A DNA stretch of 64,000 nucleotides from Arthrinium phaeospermum (GCA_006503535.1 QYRS01000011.1:2542001-2606000); one strand, 5' to 3'; counted from the first letter of the stretch, positions 34,482 through 46,858 are shown. Made by a program: numbers and translations. Notes: generated by a model from the letters alone, not told the origin.

Positions 34482-37096
34482 GGATGATCAATCAGCAGGC
34501 AAATCAGGGAGCGTCGGCGATGGGTTCACGTTCTTTCGTCGAAATAGACTCGCAGCGTGCAGCATTGGCGATGCCGTAGAAGGAGATTGGCGAAACATCG
34601 GCTGCCAATTTGCAAACAGCAGCGGCAACCTAAATCCTCGGTAGATTTTGGGGAGTTCAAGCTCTTATGAGGTATCTGCCCAGTCTATGGCCCCCGTCTC
34701 CCTTCCGACGCCCGATACCCCGCGCTGTGCTATGTGACAACTCGTACATGCCGACGAGTAAGATTGGACGGGGGCGCCCTCTTCGTGATAACTTTCTGTT
34801 GCGCATGTATGGGTCGTATGGTAAAATAGAAGACAGAGCAAACCATGCAAGTATGTCGACCCTGACGTATTGACGATGGAAGTGCGGGCTTTCTTGGCAG
34901 CTTACACCGCACGGCGCAGGCTAACTAGAGGGTCTGCTGATCTGGTATTCTTTCCTTGCTGGGTAATAAGTCAGCAAGTACTGTCGAGCTTCGACGACTG
35001 CATGCGATAGTTATTGCGAGTCGTCGCTATATCAAGTCAGGCGGTGCAATATTCCCTCATTGGTTATCATTCAGCTGAGTAATGTGCAATTCCTGATTTT
35101 CCATTTCCACAGTACCAGAGCGACGGAAAGCTATGGGACGGGCCATCGTGGAATGCTCCGCAAATGTCAGTGTACCGTACCCATCGATGTGTCATGTTGG
35201 TGCGTTAGCAAGATGGCACCGCGCGCGACCTCAGCTAACTCTATTCCAACCACTTTCTCGGGCCGTCGACAAATCCCCAGCACAGAAACAAGTCCCTGAT
35301 TGATAAACGGTGTCAATGACGTAGTCTACTTTTACTTTCCTTTCTTTTTCATCTCGTTGCATTGCAGATTGGACGTCGCACTTGGGCAAGCAACGCGCCG
35401 GCGTGTGGCTGTGCCGGGGAGCAAGGGGGAAACCCCAGCCGCCTTGGGAAATGGTCCCCGTGCCAGGACAGCTGACAGACAACCTGGAGATGGCTGCTTG
35501 GGGTAACGAAACAAATGCAACAAGCGAGCAGTGATCAGTCATCTACCGTTGGCTGCTCGAATTGATTAAGGCCATTGTGGTCTCCATGCTGTTTCCGTTA
35601 GATCTCCATGTGACGGGCCAATCAGGACGTCTTGTCCGCAGGCGCGATGCAGCATCTGTAACGCATGCTCCAGTTGGGAAAGGAAGTCGGCGCTTCGCCC
35701 GAAGCAGAAGGTCAATCTACTTCGCATGATATTGCTCGCCGTCTCCTTTTGTTTTCTTTGTGTTGCAGCCGGAGCAGGCTCCTCGCGTGCCATTGGTGCG
35801 CCGCGCCGGCGTGGGCGACACACGGACCTGCTTTTTCTCATTAACGCGTGTTCCCCTCCTCCCTCCTCACTCCTCCTTCTTCAATGGTGTGCGTCGGTGC
35901 AGGAGAGACATGAGCCGTGCCGCATTGCGAAGGCAAGTGGTGGTGGGCATGCAACCTCATCATGCAGCGCCGTTGAGGTGTGTGTCGATGAGACAATCTG
36001 AGATGATCATGCAAACCGGGCAAGACACGAAGAAGAAGGAGAAGAAGCTGGAAAGAAGGCCTGGCGGTTTCCGTAGCATCCATGCCCCGTTGCTACGCCT
36101 TCCACGTGCTTGACTGGCTGCGTTTTGTTTTGGGTAACGCCGATCGCAGCAGCCAGCTCGTGTTGGCTTGCAAGTACTAGCTGCTGCTGGCCCAAGAGCC
36201 CCCCGGACGCGATCCATCGTGACAGGGCTGCTCCACCCTGGATGCGACGGGGCGGCTTGGCTCATGATGATCCACCCAGCAGGCGAGTAGTTGAACCGCC
36301 AGCACCAGCAGCACCGGAACTGGCACCAGGAGTAGGCAAACGCTCGCCGTCTCAGAAAGCACCATGTCAGCCATTCCGGCCTTCCCATCGCATGTCCATG
36401 TCTATGCCTCTCTCGTCGGTCGAGTATGTGCGCCCGGAAAGCTGCATGGTACATACGCCTGACACCCACCCTTCCATTCGTCAATCTCGATAGGGACAGA
36501 CAATGTCTCCGCAACAGACAGTCCATATCACCCCATGCGGCAGCCATCAAGCCATGCAAGGAGATATCGGCTAATCCTCGAGCCCTGGTCTGCCACTGTC
36601 GCCGCTCCGTGATTGATTACTACTACACTATCTCCCCCCTCTCCATCCCTTCTCTCGAGCCTCTTCCCCCATTGTCCAACTGCCAACTTCAACCCCCCAA
36701 ACCCGATCGCCCAATAGGAGGGGCTTAGCTTTCCCGACCCCTGCTGTCCAGCACGCGAGAAGGGTCTCCGCCCGCCTGCAGCAAGAGAGCAGCGAGTTAC
36801 CTTCCATTATCGCCTTACCTACCCTTCGAACCCAAATTTCCAAAGACTCTGGAACCAACTTAAGGCTGCCCGTGGTAGCAGTCAGTGGGCGGTTCATCGC
36901 ATCTTCGTCCGCTCTGCTCTGCTCAGCTCAGCTCCGCATTCGCTCCGTCCAAGGCAGAAAAGACTCCTTCACTATGTCTTTTAGGCACCGATACGACTCG
37001 CAACCCTACCATTTCTCCTTATAAACGCCATATAATCCATCTGCCAATTGATCAGACCTGGCCACGCTCGTTGCACAGCTCGGCCGGAGAGCCGCC
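34482..37096. other. Gene-poor region, about 2.6 kb
   Basis: No gene is supported; the short ORFs on both strands lack motifs. A strongly pyrimidine-rich tract at about 36625-36680 lies roughly 430 nt before the PTH11-like start and is a plausible promoter or leader element of that gene. Confidence 0.5.
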
Positions 37097-38696
37097 ATGG
37101 CCGGCCTCTATGCGTCGGAGCCGCCCGCGGGCCAGGAGCGACATGTCAGCGACCCGCCGAACCGCCGGAAAGAGGTCATCATTGTCGGCACCATTGCCCT
37201 CGCCATTGGCGTCACGGCCCTTGGTTTGCGCATCTTCACCCGCGTCCGTATCCTCCGCAAGAGGATAAAGGTCGACGACTGTGAGCACACCCAGTTCGCA
37301 ATGCCGGATTGCAAATGCTGACGAAGGGACCTCTCGCAGATTTTGTCATGATAGCCATGTTCTGTGCCATCATGGCGTTCGTGTTAACACTTGAACGTGG
37401 GTTTAGAACGACTATCTCCTCGTGCCAGGCGATGTGCTGACTTTCCGACACAGAAATGAACCACGGTCTAAGCTATCACAAATGGGACGTACTCTGGGAC
37501 GAGTACGCCAATGGCTACTCTCTGGTAAGACACTCGCATTGGCCGAAATGTGACTCGTTCATCAGCTCACACAGCTCTCCGTCTAGTACGCCGTGATCGA
37601 GACCTGCTTCTACACCCTGAGCGTCGGCGCCGCCAAGCTGTCCATCCTCTGCTTCTACCTGCAGCTGTCGCCCGTGGAGTGGTTCCGGTGGTCGACTATC
37701 AGTCTGATGGGCGCCGTCACCGTGTTTTCCATCACCTACGCCTGCGTCAACCTGTTCCCCTGCCGGCCCGTCGCCGCCAGCTGGAACCCCAACATCACCG
37801 ACGCCGTATGCCTGGATACGTGGGGCGGGTACCTGGCCCTGAGCATTCTGAACATCCTGATCGACGTGGCGACCTTGGCGATCCCCATCCCGATCCTGCT
37901 GCCGCTGCAGATTACGGTGCGGCAGAAGATCTCGCTGATTGCGCTATTTGGGGCCGGCGCCATGTGAGTGTCCCAACTCTTACTTCATGTAGATGCCTGA
38001 CTGACATGTATTCCCAGCGTCTGCGCCATCACCATCGCGCGCGCCTCCATCATCCCCAGCCTCAAGGCCAGCCAGGACCGGCCCTGGGACGTCACCATCG
38101 ACTACCAGCTCGCCTTCCTCGAGATGAACATCGGCATCGTCTGCGCCTCGGTCCCCGCCCTGAAGCCCTTCTTCATCCGCTACCTGCCGAGCCTCGTCTC
38201 CTCGCACCTGTCCAAGTGCTCCCGCGGCACCCCGGGCCATTCGTCGCCCGGCGGGACGCCCCGCATGTACCACCTCAACACCGTCGTCGAGACCAACCGC
38301 CAGCGCCGGCGCATGCAGTCGCGGTCCTATGCCATGGGGTCGAGGTCCGACGGCGGGTCCGTGACGCTGAACAGCACCAAGAAGGGGGGCACCTTCATCA
38401 GCACCATCGGGCGGAGCTGGGCCGGCACCACCGTCGACAACGACGACGACGAGGCGCGGCTGTGGTCGTCGTCGCATCATTCCAAAGACGAAGAGATTGC
38501 GTTGGATGGGAGTGTGACCACGACGACGACGCGCACCGTGGATCTGGAGACGGTCAACGCCAACACGATCGAGGCCCTGCACGGCGGCGGGGCGGTGCAC
38601 ACGGCGAGCGTCTCGGTCGATGGGTCGCGCGGGCGGCAGGGGGCCGGGAACGGCATCAGCGTGTTGAAGGAGACGAGTGTAAGCTACGATCAATAG
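37097..38696 (+). CDS. PTH11-like seven-span membrane protein (fungal rhodopsin-fold domain)
   Basis: A predicted plasma-membrane protein of the fungal Rhodopsin_4/PTH11-related group. Some members sense surface or host cues and signal through G proteins; most are unstudied. Five exons (37097-37280, 37340-37396, 37454-37524, 37587-37963, 38018-38696) join exactly to 455 aa. Seven hydrophobic segments are visible, starting with VIIVGTIALAIGVTALGLRIF and including the diagnostic YFVMIAMF, KLSILCFYLQLSP, and LNILIDVATLAIPIPIL segments. A Cys pair near the extracellular side (NLFPCRPV and AVCLDTW) fits the group. There is no CFEM domain at the N-terminus. The last ~160 residues are a polar, Ser/Thr/Asp-rich cytosolic tail. 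The role in this organism is unknown. Confidence 0.85.
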
Positions 38697-39868
38697 CGGC
38701 ATTAGAGCGTACATATCGAGAAGAAACATATATTACCATCTATGTTCATACACTCTGAGTTATTGCTTTGGCGCCAGTTCCGCGAGGTGAATTTCGTTGC
38801 TGCCATTCCCTTATTTCACCAACTGTAACAGAGGCCCATCTTCATGGCCACAGACTTGACTGCTGTATTCGATGTCTTCTTGTCTGGAGCCAGGCCAACG
38901 TCGCCTCCTGCTTTGGGAGGTCGTCTCAGAGAGGAAGCTGCGTGGTAGTAGGTCTTGGTAATGACATGCACATGAAGCGCACAAGACATGCCCGTACTAT
39001 TACTTGCTTCCAGTGAGATAGACGGCGAGAAGCTTACGAGCCGGCATCTTGTCCAGATAGACGCGCTGAAGGGAAACTACAGCAGCCTCGCTTTTGCTGG
39101 TAGTCAACTCCGAGTCGTTTCTTTCATAGTTAGGCTGGTCACGCAGAAGTAGTTTGACCGACAAAGTGATCTGTCGATCTCAATACGATGCCGAAACAGC
39201 CAATGCACCGACTGAGCGACGTGAAGCCCATCAATATGGGGCGCTCTTGTTTGGGGTCCGTCATCTAGAGCCGATACGAATCGGTGGCCATACATATTCA
39301 CTGGGAAAAGGGCGGGGATGGAGGCACAGTTGAAAACGCAGTAGGGGGGCCCGGCAGGTGTAATAGTTGGAGCCGTGAGTGGTGTCATCGACTGTGTTGC
39401 CGGCGTTGACGGCCGACGACGGCCTGGGCTGGGCAGGCGGTGTTCCACCTCGGCTGGCTGACTCGGGAGCTGGCTCGGACGTCTCCTCCATCACGGAGAA
39501 CTAACTCGCCAAAGAGGGAGGAATGTCCACGCCCACGTGCGCCTTGGCTACCTTTTAAATGGGCGGTTTTCTCAATGGCAAAGCCAGCAGCGAGGGCTGG
39601 CGTACGAGTAAAAAATCCCGAGTTAGGGCTTGAAGCTTGCATCAATCTACAAAGATTGGCATGTTTGCATATCCGCTGCCTCTGCGGCCGACCCCGCGCC
39701 TACAAGTCGCGCCATGCATCTCGAGCTACCCCTCCATCTTTAGCAAACGTTGGAGCTCCAAGTCTCGAGTTGTCTGCCGTTCCTACTGCGTTCAATCTGG
39801 AAGACGCGAAAGGTAGAGCGCACGTGAACCAGTACTGTGGCGAGAAATGAAAGGAAAATGTGTTGGGT
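38697..39868. other. Intergenic between convergent genes
   Basis: Follows the PTH11-like gene and precedes the stop of the coiled-coil gene. ORFs at 39261-39850 are not supported. No repeat was recognised. Confidence 0.5.
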
Positions 39869-41250
39869 TCAGTCGCCAAGGGCTTTCCGTATTGAGTCTT
39901 TCATATCAACTATGAATTTATCGGCCCTTCCCTGCAAGTATTCCTCATGCAGGGTCTTGACTCCGTCCTCCATGTATTCCTTCGCCTCCTCCACCCAATC
40001 GCTCTTCAGCCCATCCAGGTCCCGCGCCAGTTCATCCAGGTGGGCGTCCATGGTCTTGACGGCATCGGCGACTTCTTCTTGGCGGCACTCGAGGTCTTCG
40101 TGGCTGCTCCGCAGGACGACCAGTTCTTCCTCTTGCTTCTCCACCCGAGCCTCGAGCTCTTCCATCCTCCCGACTCGCAAGCTCTCCGCCTGTTTCCCTT
40201 CCCGGACTTCGGCCTCGAGTCTTTCGATTCGTTCTTGGAACTTGCCCTCCAAGGCTTCGATGATGCGTTCGACGTAATCGAGGCCCACGGCCCTTCTCTT
40301 GATGAAATGCTGCTGGCGCTTCATGTTCCTTCCCTTGCCACTGCTCACGTCGTCCTCCTCGCTGCTCCATTCGCGCTTGTTGCGGTGTCCTGACCAATAC
40401 ACATGTAAGCAAAGGTCGGCAGATAAATGATCAGACCAGGCATCATACCTTCGTTGTGGGACTTTTCCGTCAGATATCCTTCCTTGCGTCTGTAGCCTGG
40501 TGGAGTGGGGGTGGCTACAGTAGCCGTGTCTGAGTCGGACGCCGTTTCCGCCTGGGAGGATGGTGGTGGCAGTGGACGCTGTTGTTGCTCGTCGTACGCT
40601 GGCGGCGGGAGATCGACGCCCGGCAGGAGCCCTGCATCAGGAGGGACATCATTTGCAGTTCCGGGCGTTGAACTCGACAACAAGCGCTCTTGGTCTTGGA
40701 TGCTGAGAAGTGCACCACCCTTGCCATTGTACATGTTTCGCAGATCCGTCGGGGCCGAGGCCTTGCGCCATGCCTGAAAGAAGGGGTGGTAGGTCGCGTT
40801 CGTGAGGACGTCGGGCGGCATGTAGAGGGAGAAGGCAGAGGCCGCGGCCACCGTGGACATCGACGTCAAGGCGCGACGCGTCTCATCGTCGCAACGGTGG
40901 CGGTCGAAATCAATCGGGGTAATGAGCCGGCCGCGGTCGCAGAGTTCGAATTCAAGGCGCGTGAGGGAGCGAAGGCCTCCCCAACACCGGCGTATCGCAT
41001 CAAAGCATGCTGGGCGGGTCTTGTCGTTGACTTGACAGGTGGTCTTCTTGAGCGAGGTGATGTGGCTGGGCGTGAATTGCAGGTAGAAAACCGATTCGGC
41101 GAGCGCGATGCTCAGACTGAATAGAACCGTCGCGGGTGGTGTGTATTTCGCGTCGAACGTGAATGATGGCGCATCAAGGTCGACCTGATCGTCGCAGGCA
41201 GCAACGACTTCATGGGTGAACTGGACGGCTTTCGCGCTGCTGGCCGGCAT
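39869..41250 (-). CDS. Uncharacterised protein with C-terminal coiled coil, 440 aa
   Basis: Two exons (40449-41250, 39869-40389) join in frame. The family is not recognised. The N-terminal ~180 residues form a compact domain with hydrophobic strands and helices (ATVLFSLSIALAESVFYLQF and RLEFELCDRGRLITPIDFD). A Pro/Ser/Thr-rich stretch containing DLPPPAYDEQQQ follows, so a PPxY motif for WW-domain binding is present. The last ~140 residues form a long Glu/Arg/Lys heptad region (VERIIEALEGKFQERIERLE and onward), a clear coiled coil for oligomerisation. A basic patch (KRQQHFIKRR) just before it could be a nuclear-localisation signal. Which cellular process it serves is unknown. Confidence 0.65.
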
Positions 41251-43117
41251 ACCTCGGTTGCGGGCTGCTGGGGTGGTAAGTGTTGGACGGGGGCAGATAC
41301 ATACGCGAGATCACAGGTATCGCATCCAGCGCTGGCGTCGACGCAAGAGAGGAGCCGGATTGCAAGCTACAAGAGCAGTAGAATGATTGGGTACGCAGGA
41401 GACCGTGCGATGCGTAGCCGAGCGAGCCCAGCTAACAACGCGAGTACCGACGTGGTCCCAATCCTACTCTGGCAACATTGCAGAGCCACCTGCACTTGGA
41501 GAACGACCAAGACGCTGGATAACAGATACTGCGAATTGAGGTTGATGGAGTCGAGGAGGTTGCGGCAGAGGAAGAGCCATATGCAGGTGGGTGTGATGTG
41601 GTGTCGCAGACTGCGATGGGGAATGCAAAGGAAGTTGAACAGGAAGAGAGGTTGGAGGAAAAGTGGAATGAGGTAGGTGGTTAAGTAAGCAGAGAATTGA
41701 CGGAAGGGTTGGTGATTGGAACGCCTGGACCATGGGCTCCACTTTAAAAGGAAGGCGGTTTTTTGATTGGTGGATCACCCCACCTGGAGCTTGCTAAACT
41801 ACAGCGCCTGAGCACGTCGTTTTAGGTGCTAGGTGTACTGCTAGGTGCCGGGAAAAGGTGGGGCCTCCACCAACCTACGGCCCGTTGTTTGCTTGAACGG
41901 CACCGCCGCGAACTGTCTCGCGGGCTGCCTGCGTGAGATACGATAACGATAACGTATCGCAGCGCTCAGACCAGATGACTTCGCGGATTGAGACCTGCAT
42001 TCGCAGTTCAAGAGCGTGACGATCGTTGTAGTGCTGTGTTTCGATTGATGGTTTTGTTCAAGTTGACGATTGTGATCAGTTTGATCATGATGGAAGGCCG
42101 GAGAGGAGCTACCCCACTAGCTGGTACAGTAAGGCATAAGGCATGCAGGTGTGCTCTACACGTATCCGTAGTGGTGGTCTCAATTGTTGCCCGCACTCTG
42201 GTCAAAAACCGCAGCTCTCAATGTGCATGGATGGAGATGTAGGTCACACACCTCGTGCCTCGTCCAAATCTAAGTGAATGGCCCTCTACGAACCGAGATC
42301 CTTCAGCTTCTCGACACAATTAGGAGAGAGCTCCCCGAAATCCGCTCCGACTCGCAGCCCACGCTCTTCAGGTTTTCTTGGCGCCTGTGTGGCTCAACGT
42401 GAAGGACATGGCCAGCGTGTCTTTGATTTTGGAGTACATCGAGTCTGCGCTGTGCGACGAAGGGATTGACAAGAAGATCCAGCTCCAGCACCAAGTCGCT
42501 CCTGTGTGGTGTGGTGCGTATTGGTGTTGGCATTGTTCTGAATGAATTTGATTGTTCGTCACTGCTTAGCATCCGTGACGAAATCGCTGCCCCATTCCAT
42601 GTCGTGGCTGTTGGAGGTGCCCAACAACATCAACATCTACACCCTCGTTACCCTCCAATCGGACCCCCACGTCGTCGTGGTTGCTGTCGCTGGCACAGTA
42701 AGCAGCGGCGCATACACTGTCCGCTTTCCAATTGTACTCGCCCTTGCAGTTGTTATTGACCGCGAGGCTGCCGCCAAAATGGTAGTGGGCGCGGCCGGTG
42801 AAGCGGATGCCCCCTTGGCCACCTTTGCCTCTCCCGTGTCGCTCTTCCACGGCTGGCTATGCGCACAGCGGGCCACCAAGTTTGGTTGGAGATTATCACT
42901 CCTCTCGGTGCTGAGTTTCGAGGACTTTCTCGATTCGGCTGGTTGGACACATTTTGAATCGTTCTCCCACTACTTCTCACCACGTAGGTGTATGAAGAGT
43001 TGCAAACTGCCCGTTCAGGTTGGCATTACGTAGTTATGGGGCGCTTCCCGTCTCGACGGTGTCACCTACTCCAGGAATAGTGCCTCCCTCGAATCAATCG
43101 TACAAGGGGTTGAATGT
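41251..43117. other. Intergenic with coding relics
   Basis: No intact gene is found. Protein-like fragments on the plus strand at about 42279-42990 are listed separately. The rest holds only chance ORFs. Confidence 0.5.
42279..42990 (+). pseudogene. Fragmented coding remnants, family unknown
   Basis: Three stretches read like real protein but sit in shifting frames. The first, about 42286-42368, gives TEILQLLDTIRRELPEIR and onward. The second, about 42372-42500, gives VFLAPVWLNVKDMASVSLIL and then YIESALCDEGIDKKIQLQHQ. The third, about 42600-42850, encodes a hydrophobic stretch containing LEVPNNINIYTLVTLQSD. A GT-AG intron could be drawn after the second piece, ending near 42569, but no full chain with a start and stop could be built. 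The antisense strand of the last part also has an open frame. The most likely reading is a decayed gene. Confidence 0.35.
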
Positions 43118-46100
43118 CTAGCTATCACTCTCCGCCACGATTTCCTTCAACGTTCCATGTTCCTCCCGACTGTCGCGAATGGTCGGCTGCCTCATTCCCA
43201 AGATACCTTCCTCTCTAGACTCTTCCTTCGCATCGCCCTCGTATTCTCCTTCCAGCACTGCTTGCCCCTCCTGAGTGCCACGGCCAAGCAAGTCCTCCGC
43301 GACCACGCCGCCGTCGGGCATCCAGTGCTCGCCGTTGTATACTACCGCGGCCTGGTTTCTCTCCACCATCTCACTTAGCAATGTGGCGTTTGTCGCTGAA
43401 CCCTCATCGTTTTGCGTGAGTTCCTCGCCGAGCTTAGTAGCAGCGTCCTCTGGTATACCATCTTCATCCCTGAAGAATATGCATTGTTCTGCACTCCTGT
43501 CGTCTGTTGTTTGTTTTTTCCAATCGAGAAGATCGTTTGCTAAATTGTAGTACGCCATCAGGCCCTCATTCGGCCCAGTGGTGTTATCTTCGACATCATC
43601 TTCGACCTGGCTTGGGGCCGAGAGACTGTTGCCTTCCAGCTCGTGGCATTGGGCGAGAGGCAGAACCGCAACCATGGCCGCGAGGACCTCTTGAGAGAAA
43701 TTACCAAGCTTAATTGCTCCAAGATCTGATCTTGATAGAGTGTATTCACCATTCAAGAACCGGTCAACTAGGAAGCGACCTGCGGGGCTGGAGGTGGGAA
43801 TGACCCCAAACAGTGGATCGTCATGAGAGACAGACAGGTCCTGGGACTGTTCGCCTGTGATCTCCCTGTTTCCGCTTCGGTTGAGAACCAAGTGGGAGCA
43901 ACTGAAGTCATGTTCTAAACTGCCCGCCGCCACCAGCACTTCACGGATCTCCTGGAAGCCGTTGGCGTTGGCGAGGTGAATGGGCTTGCACCGAAACCCA
44001 TTGGAGTCGGTACCTTGCTGGATGTATGCGCCGTGCTCGATGAGAAGCTCGAGGCACTCGACGTGGTTGAAAAGGACAGCGTAATGCGCAGGGGTGAAGC
44101 CAGGACTATTCGTCACGCAATTCGGCCAAGCGCCGGCTTCGAGCAGGGCCTGCACAACTTCCGTGTAGCCGAAACGACAAGCAACGTGTAAAGGAGACAT
44201 ACCCCTCGCATCGCTGACATTTACGTCGAGACGACTGACTTCCAGTATTTGCCTGACTTCCTCCGCTTGTCCGTTCAGGGATGCATGCCACAGGATTGTG
44301 CGTCCCATGTGATCGATGTAGTACCCAGGCAGTACATTTCCCATCTTATCGGCATACCCGTTAACCAGCGCCGCATCGTTGTCGTGAACAAGCAGCTTCC
44401 CTATTACTTTCTTTCGGGCCAGGGGACTCATGCCACACGCGGCAAGCCGGTGTATCGGGGTCTCTTCGAAGCCATTCCGCAATTTCATGAGACCCGAAAA
44501 TCCGGCGCGATATGTCAACTCCTCAAACGCACCAAGCTCCGCCTCGCATTCCGCAGCCCATACTTGAGACATTGCGAGATGCAACGGAGTTTCGCGTAAT
44601 GGGTTTTCTCCGTTGGCTAAGAGGAGTGATTCGTCCAAGGATCGGTTTTGGCTTCCAAGCTCGTGACAGACAAGCCATTGGAGGAAACGGAAACGTCCAA
44701 ACAATGCTGCGATGTGCATTGCGGTCCACCCGTCTGGTGCTGTTCGGGCTCCTAGGGAAGCGCCTGCACTTAGTAACTGCTCAGCTACAAGTTTATGGCC
44801 TCCAGCTGCTGCCCAGTGTATTGGCTGAAGCTTGTGTTGATCTGAGGAAATTAAGTCTTTCAAACGAGGATCGCCTTGCAGCATCATCGATACTCCCTGA
44901 ATGTTACCTCGCGCGCAGTCCTTCAAGAAAATGGCTTCGTTTGGATTGACGCCAAGTATTGGTAGTTCTTCCAGGCTTCTTTCGAGCAACTCTGTCGTAG
45001 GTTTCACAGATCTTGTGCGGATCATATGGCCGGTCGGCAACTCCCTGCTCGGGAATCCGCGGTCCAGCTGATCATTAAATACGAAATCCCCTAGAAAGTA
45101 TTGTAGTTGAGCTTCGAGCGTAGATGCCTTCGCATCCCCGGAGCTTGCAGAAGTCCTGTGGATAAAGAATGGTAAGGATGGGTCGACGGTATCCTCAGGC
45201 AGCTCCATATACGTGTCGGCTTTGATTAGGAACTGAACCCTACCGTGTAACTTCTGTTGAAGGATTTTTACGGGTGTTTGGAGATCGGGCTTCCAGGAGT
45301 TGGCGACTGGAGACTTTTCGGGGTTGGGAAGGGAGTCCAATTCAAGATACGACTTGTAGAGACCTGCCTTGGCTTGGAGCTGATCCTCTGTCTTCCGCTG
45401 TAATTTCCAAGGCATCCAAATCCCCCCCGGTAATCGTCTTAACCCCACCGCAAGGTCTAAGCAAAGATTTTCATCTAGAAGTTTGGACTGAAACCGTATT
45501 AAACCAGTCACCCTTTGGGGTGCGGTTCGTGTAGGAATCAAGATGCCATTCTCGCTGTCCCACAGATTGGGTGGATATATTTCAACCACCCAAGTTTGGG
45601 GGTCTGGATTATCCTGGCTCTTGATATTATCAAATGAGATCGCGAAGTTTGGTTTAGGGTTCACCGGCTTTTGTTTAAAGAAAACGGTCTCGTATGTCCC
45701 AGTCTCATTTCCTTCAAACAGTGGCGTTGGAACGGTGTAGATGATGTGTGCCTCCGTTCGAGCAAACTGGTCGCCGTAAAGGCGGCGGACATGGACAGCA
45801 GGGCTCCAGTGACTGTCATCCCTCCTGCGTCTGGAACACTCTAGGATTGCAAGGTACTCGCTGTCGTTTTCGTTTTCGGGCTCATCCTTGGGCTGTAGCA
45901 GAATCGATAACCTCATCCCTTGATTCGTTATGCTCCAGGCTGTACTGTTCTTGGAAGTGGCAGGCGGCAGTGGTAGGTAGCTTGTGATACCGGAGAAGTG
46001 ATTCGGATGCGTTGCAAGAAGGCCATGCAGGCTCTCACTGGCGCTGGACTCCGCCTCAGGTAGCCTCCAGTTGAAGATGGTATGGTCGTTGGAAGATCGC

Positions 46101-46858
46101 AATATCTCTTCCTGCAAGCGGATGAAGGCTTTTACCCCTCCCTCGCCATAGAGTAAAGGCATGTTCACGTCGAATATGCCCAAGAGAGAGTAGGCCATAT
46201 CCTCGGCTCGACTTGTCCTCCGATTCGCAGCCCACTGCATGCGCTCGGCTACACTGGCCTGTGATATCTGCATCGACCCGTCAAGAACGCGAATGTGTAT
46301 ACCGGTGATCTGGTTCAACGAGGTGCGGACATCTTCATCATTCTCTTTGCTGCCTAGGAACTTCCAATCGCCGCCGTAGAACCGGACCTCGGCCGGGGCG
46401 ACAAGCTCTTGCAGCGTCCAGCCACGTGTGAACCACAAGCTCTCACTACAGAGGTAGTAGAACAATCCCCCTTTAGCATCGTGGTAGCCGTGCTTGACAT
46501 CAGAAAGATAGGCAAAGCAGACAGCGGCGTTCTGGTACCACCTGTGCATCGAGTTGATGGCCTCGGATAGCTCCGCGCTGCTGGTCTTGTCGATGCAGCA
46601 CGTGTCGACCCAGACATAGTCGTATCCGTGTTGGAGGGCCAATTCCGCAAACCGTTTGAGTTTTACGTACCCCTTTTTGGCGCGAATGGCGCTGGCAGTT
46701 TGCGAGAATGCCTTGGACCACTGTCTGCTGTTGAGTTCTTGAATCTCTTGGAGTGTGACCTCGTCTTCTTCCCATCGGTGGGAAAGAATTGCGTACACGG
46801 GAGCAGATTCCTCGATGAACTCGACAAGCTCAATCTTTTTCGCATCAATTAGACGCAT
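43118..46858 (-). CDS. HET-domain protein with C-terminal ankyrin repeats, 1246 aa
   Basis: Probably a non-self recognition or vegetative-incompatibility type protein that triggers cell death or stress when activated. A single exon. The open frame continues upstream of the chosen ATG at 46858, but MRLIDAKKIELVEF is the standard HET start. HET marks: YAILSHRWEEDEVT, YVWVDTCCIDKTSSAELSEAINSM and RGWTLQELVAP, followed by the usual AEDMAYSLLGIFDVNMPLLYG block. A central region of about 300 residues has no named domain. Ankyrin repeats occupy roughly residues 600-960, with clear units such as QPIHWAAAGGHKLVAEQLL, SPLHVACRFGYTEVVQALLE and TPAHYAVLFNHVECLELLIE. The C-terminal ~250 residues are acidic and low in structure. 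No NACHT or NB-ARC domain is present between HET and the repeats. Confidence 0.9.
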   Translation of the reverse strand: MRLIDAKKIELVEFIEESAPVYAILSHRWEEDEVTLQEIQELNSRQWSKAFSQTASAIRAKKGYVKLKRFAELALQHGYDYVWVDTCCIDKTSSAELSEAINSMHRWYQNAAVCFAYLSDVKHGYHDAKGGLFYYLCSESLWFTRGWTLQELVAPAEVRFYGGDWKFLGSKENDEDVRTSLNQITGIHIRVLDGSMQISQASVAERMQWAANRRTSRAEDMAYSLLGIFDVNMPLLYGEGGVKAFIRLQEEILRSSNDHTIFNWRLPEAESSASESLHGLLATHPNHFSGITSYLPLPPATSKNSTAWSITNQGMRLSILLQPKDEPENENDSEYLAILECSRRRRDDSHWSPAVHVRRLYGDQFARTEAHIIYTVPTPLFEGNETGTYETVFFKQKPVNPKPNFAISFDNIKSQDNPDPQTWVVEIYPPNLWDSENGILIPTRTAPQRVTGLIRFQSKLLDENLCLDLAVGLRRLPGGIWMPWKLQRKTEDQLQAKAGLYKSYLELDSLPNPEKSPVANSWKPDLQTPVKILQQKLHGRVQFLIKADTYMELPEDTVDPSLPFFIHRTSASSGDAKASTLEAQLQYFLGDFVFNDQLDRGFPSRELPTGHMIRTRSVKPTTELLERSLEELPILGVNPNEAIFLKDCARGNIQGVSMMLQGDPRLKDLISSDQHKLQPIHWAAAGGHKLVAEQLLSAGASLGARTAPDGWTAMHIAALFGRFRFLQWLVCHELGSQNRSLDESLLLANGENPLRETPLHLAMSQVWAAECEAELGAFEELTYRAGFSGLMKLRNGFEETPIHRLAACGMSPLARKKVIGKLLVHDNDAALVNGYADKMGNVLPGYYIDHMGRTILWHASLNGQAEEVRQILEVSRLDVNVSDARGMSPLHVACRFGYTEVVQALLEAGAWPNCVTNSPGFTPAHYAVLFNHVECLELLIEHGAYIQQGTDSNGFRCKPIHLANANGFQEIREVLVAAGSLEHDFSCSHLVLNRSGNREITGEQSQDLSVSHDDPLFGVIPTSSPAGRFLVDRFLNGEYTLSRSDLGAIKLGNFSQEVLAAMVAVLPLAQCHELEGNSLSAPSQVEDDVEDNTTGPNEGLMAYYNLANDLLDWKKQTTDDRSAEQCIFFRDEDGIPEDAATKLGEELTQNDEGSATNATLLSEMVERNQAAVVYNGEHWMPDGGVVAEDLLGRGTQEGQAVLEGEYEGDAKEESREEGILGMRQPTIRDSREEHGTLKEIVAESDS

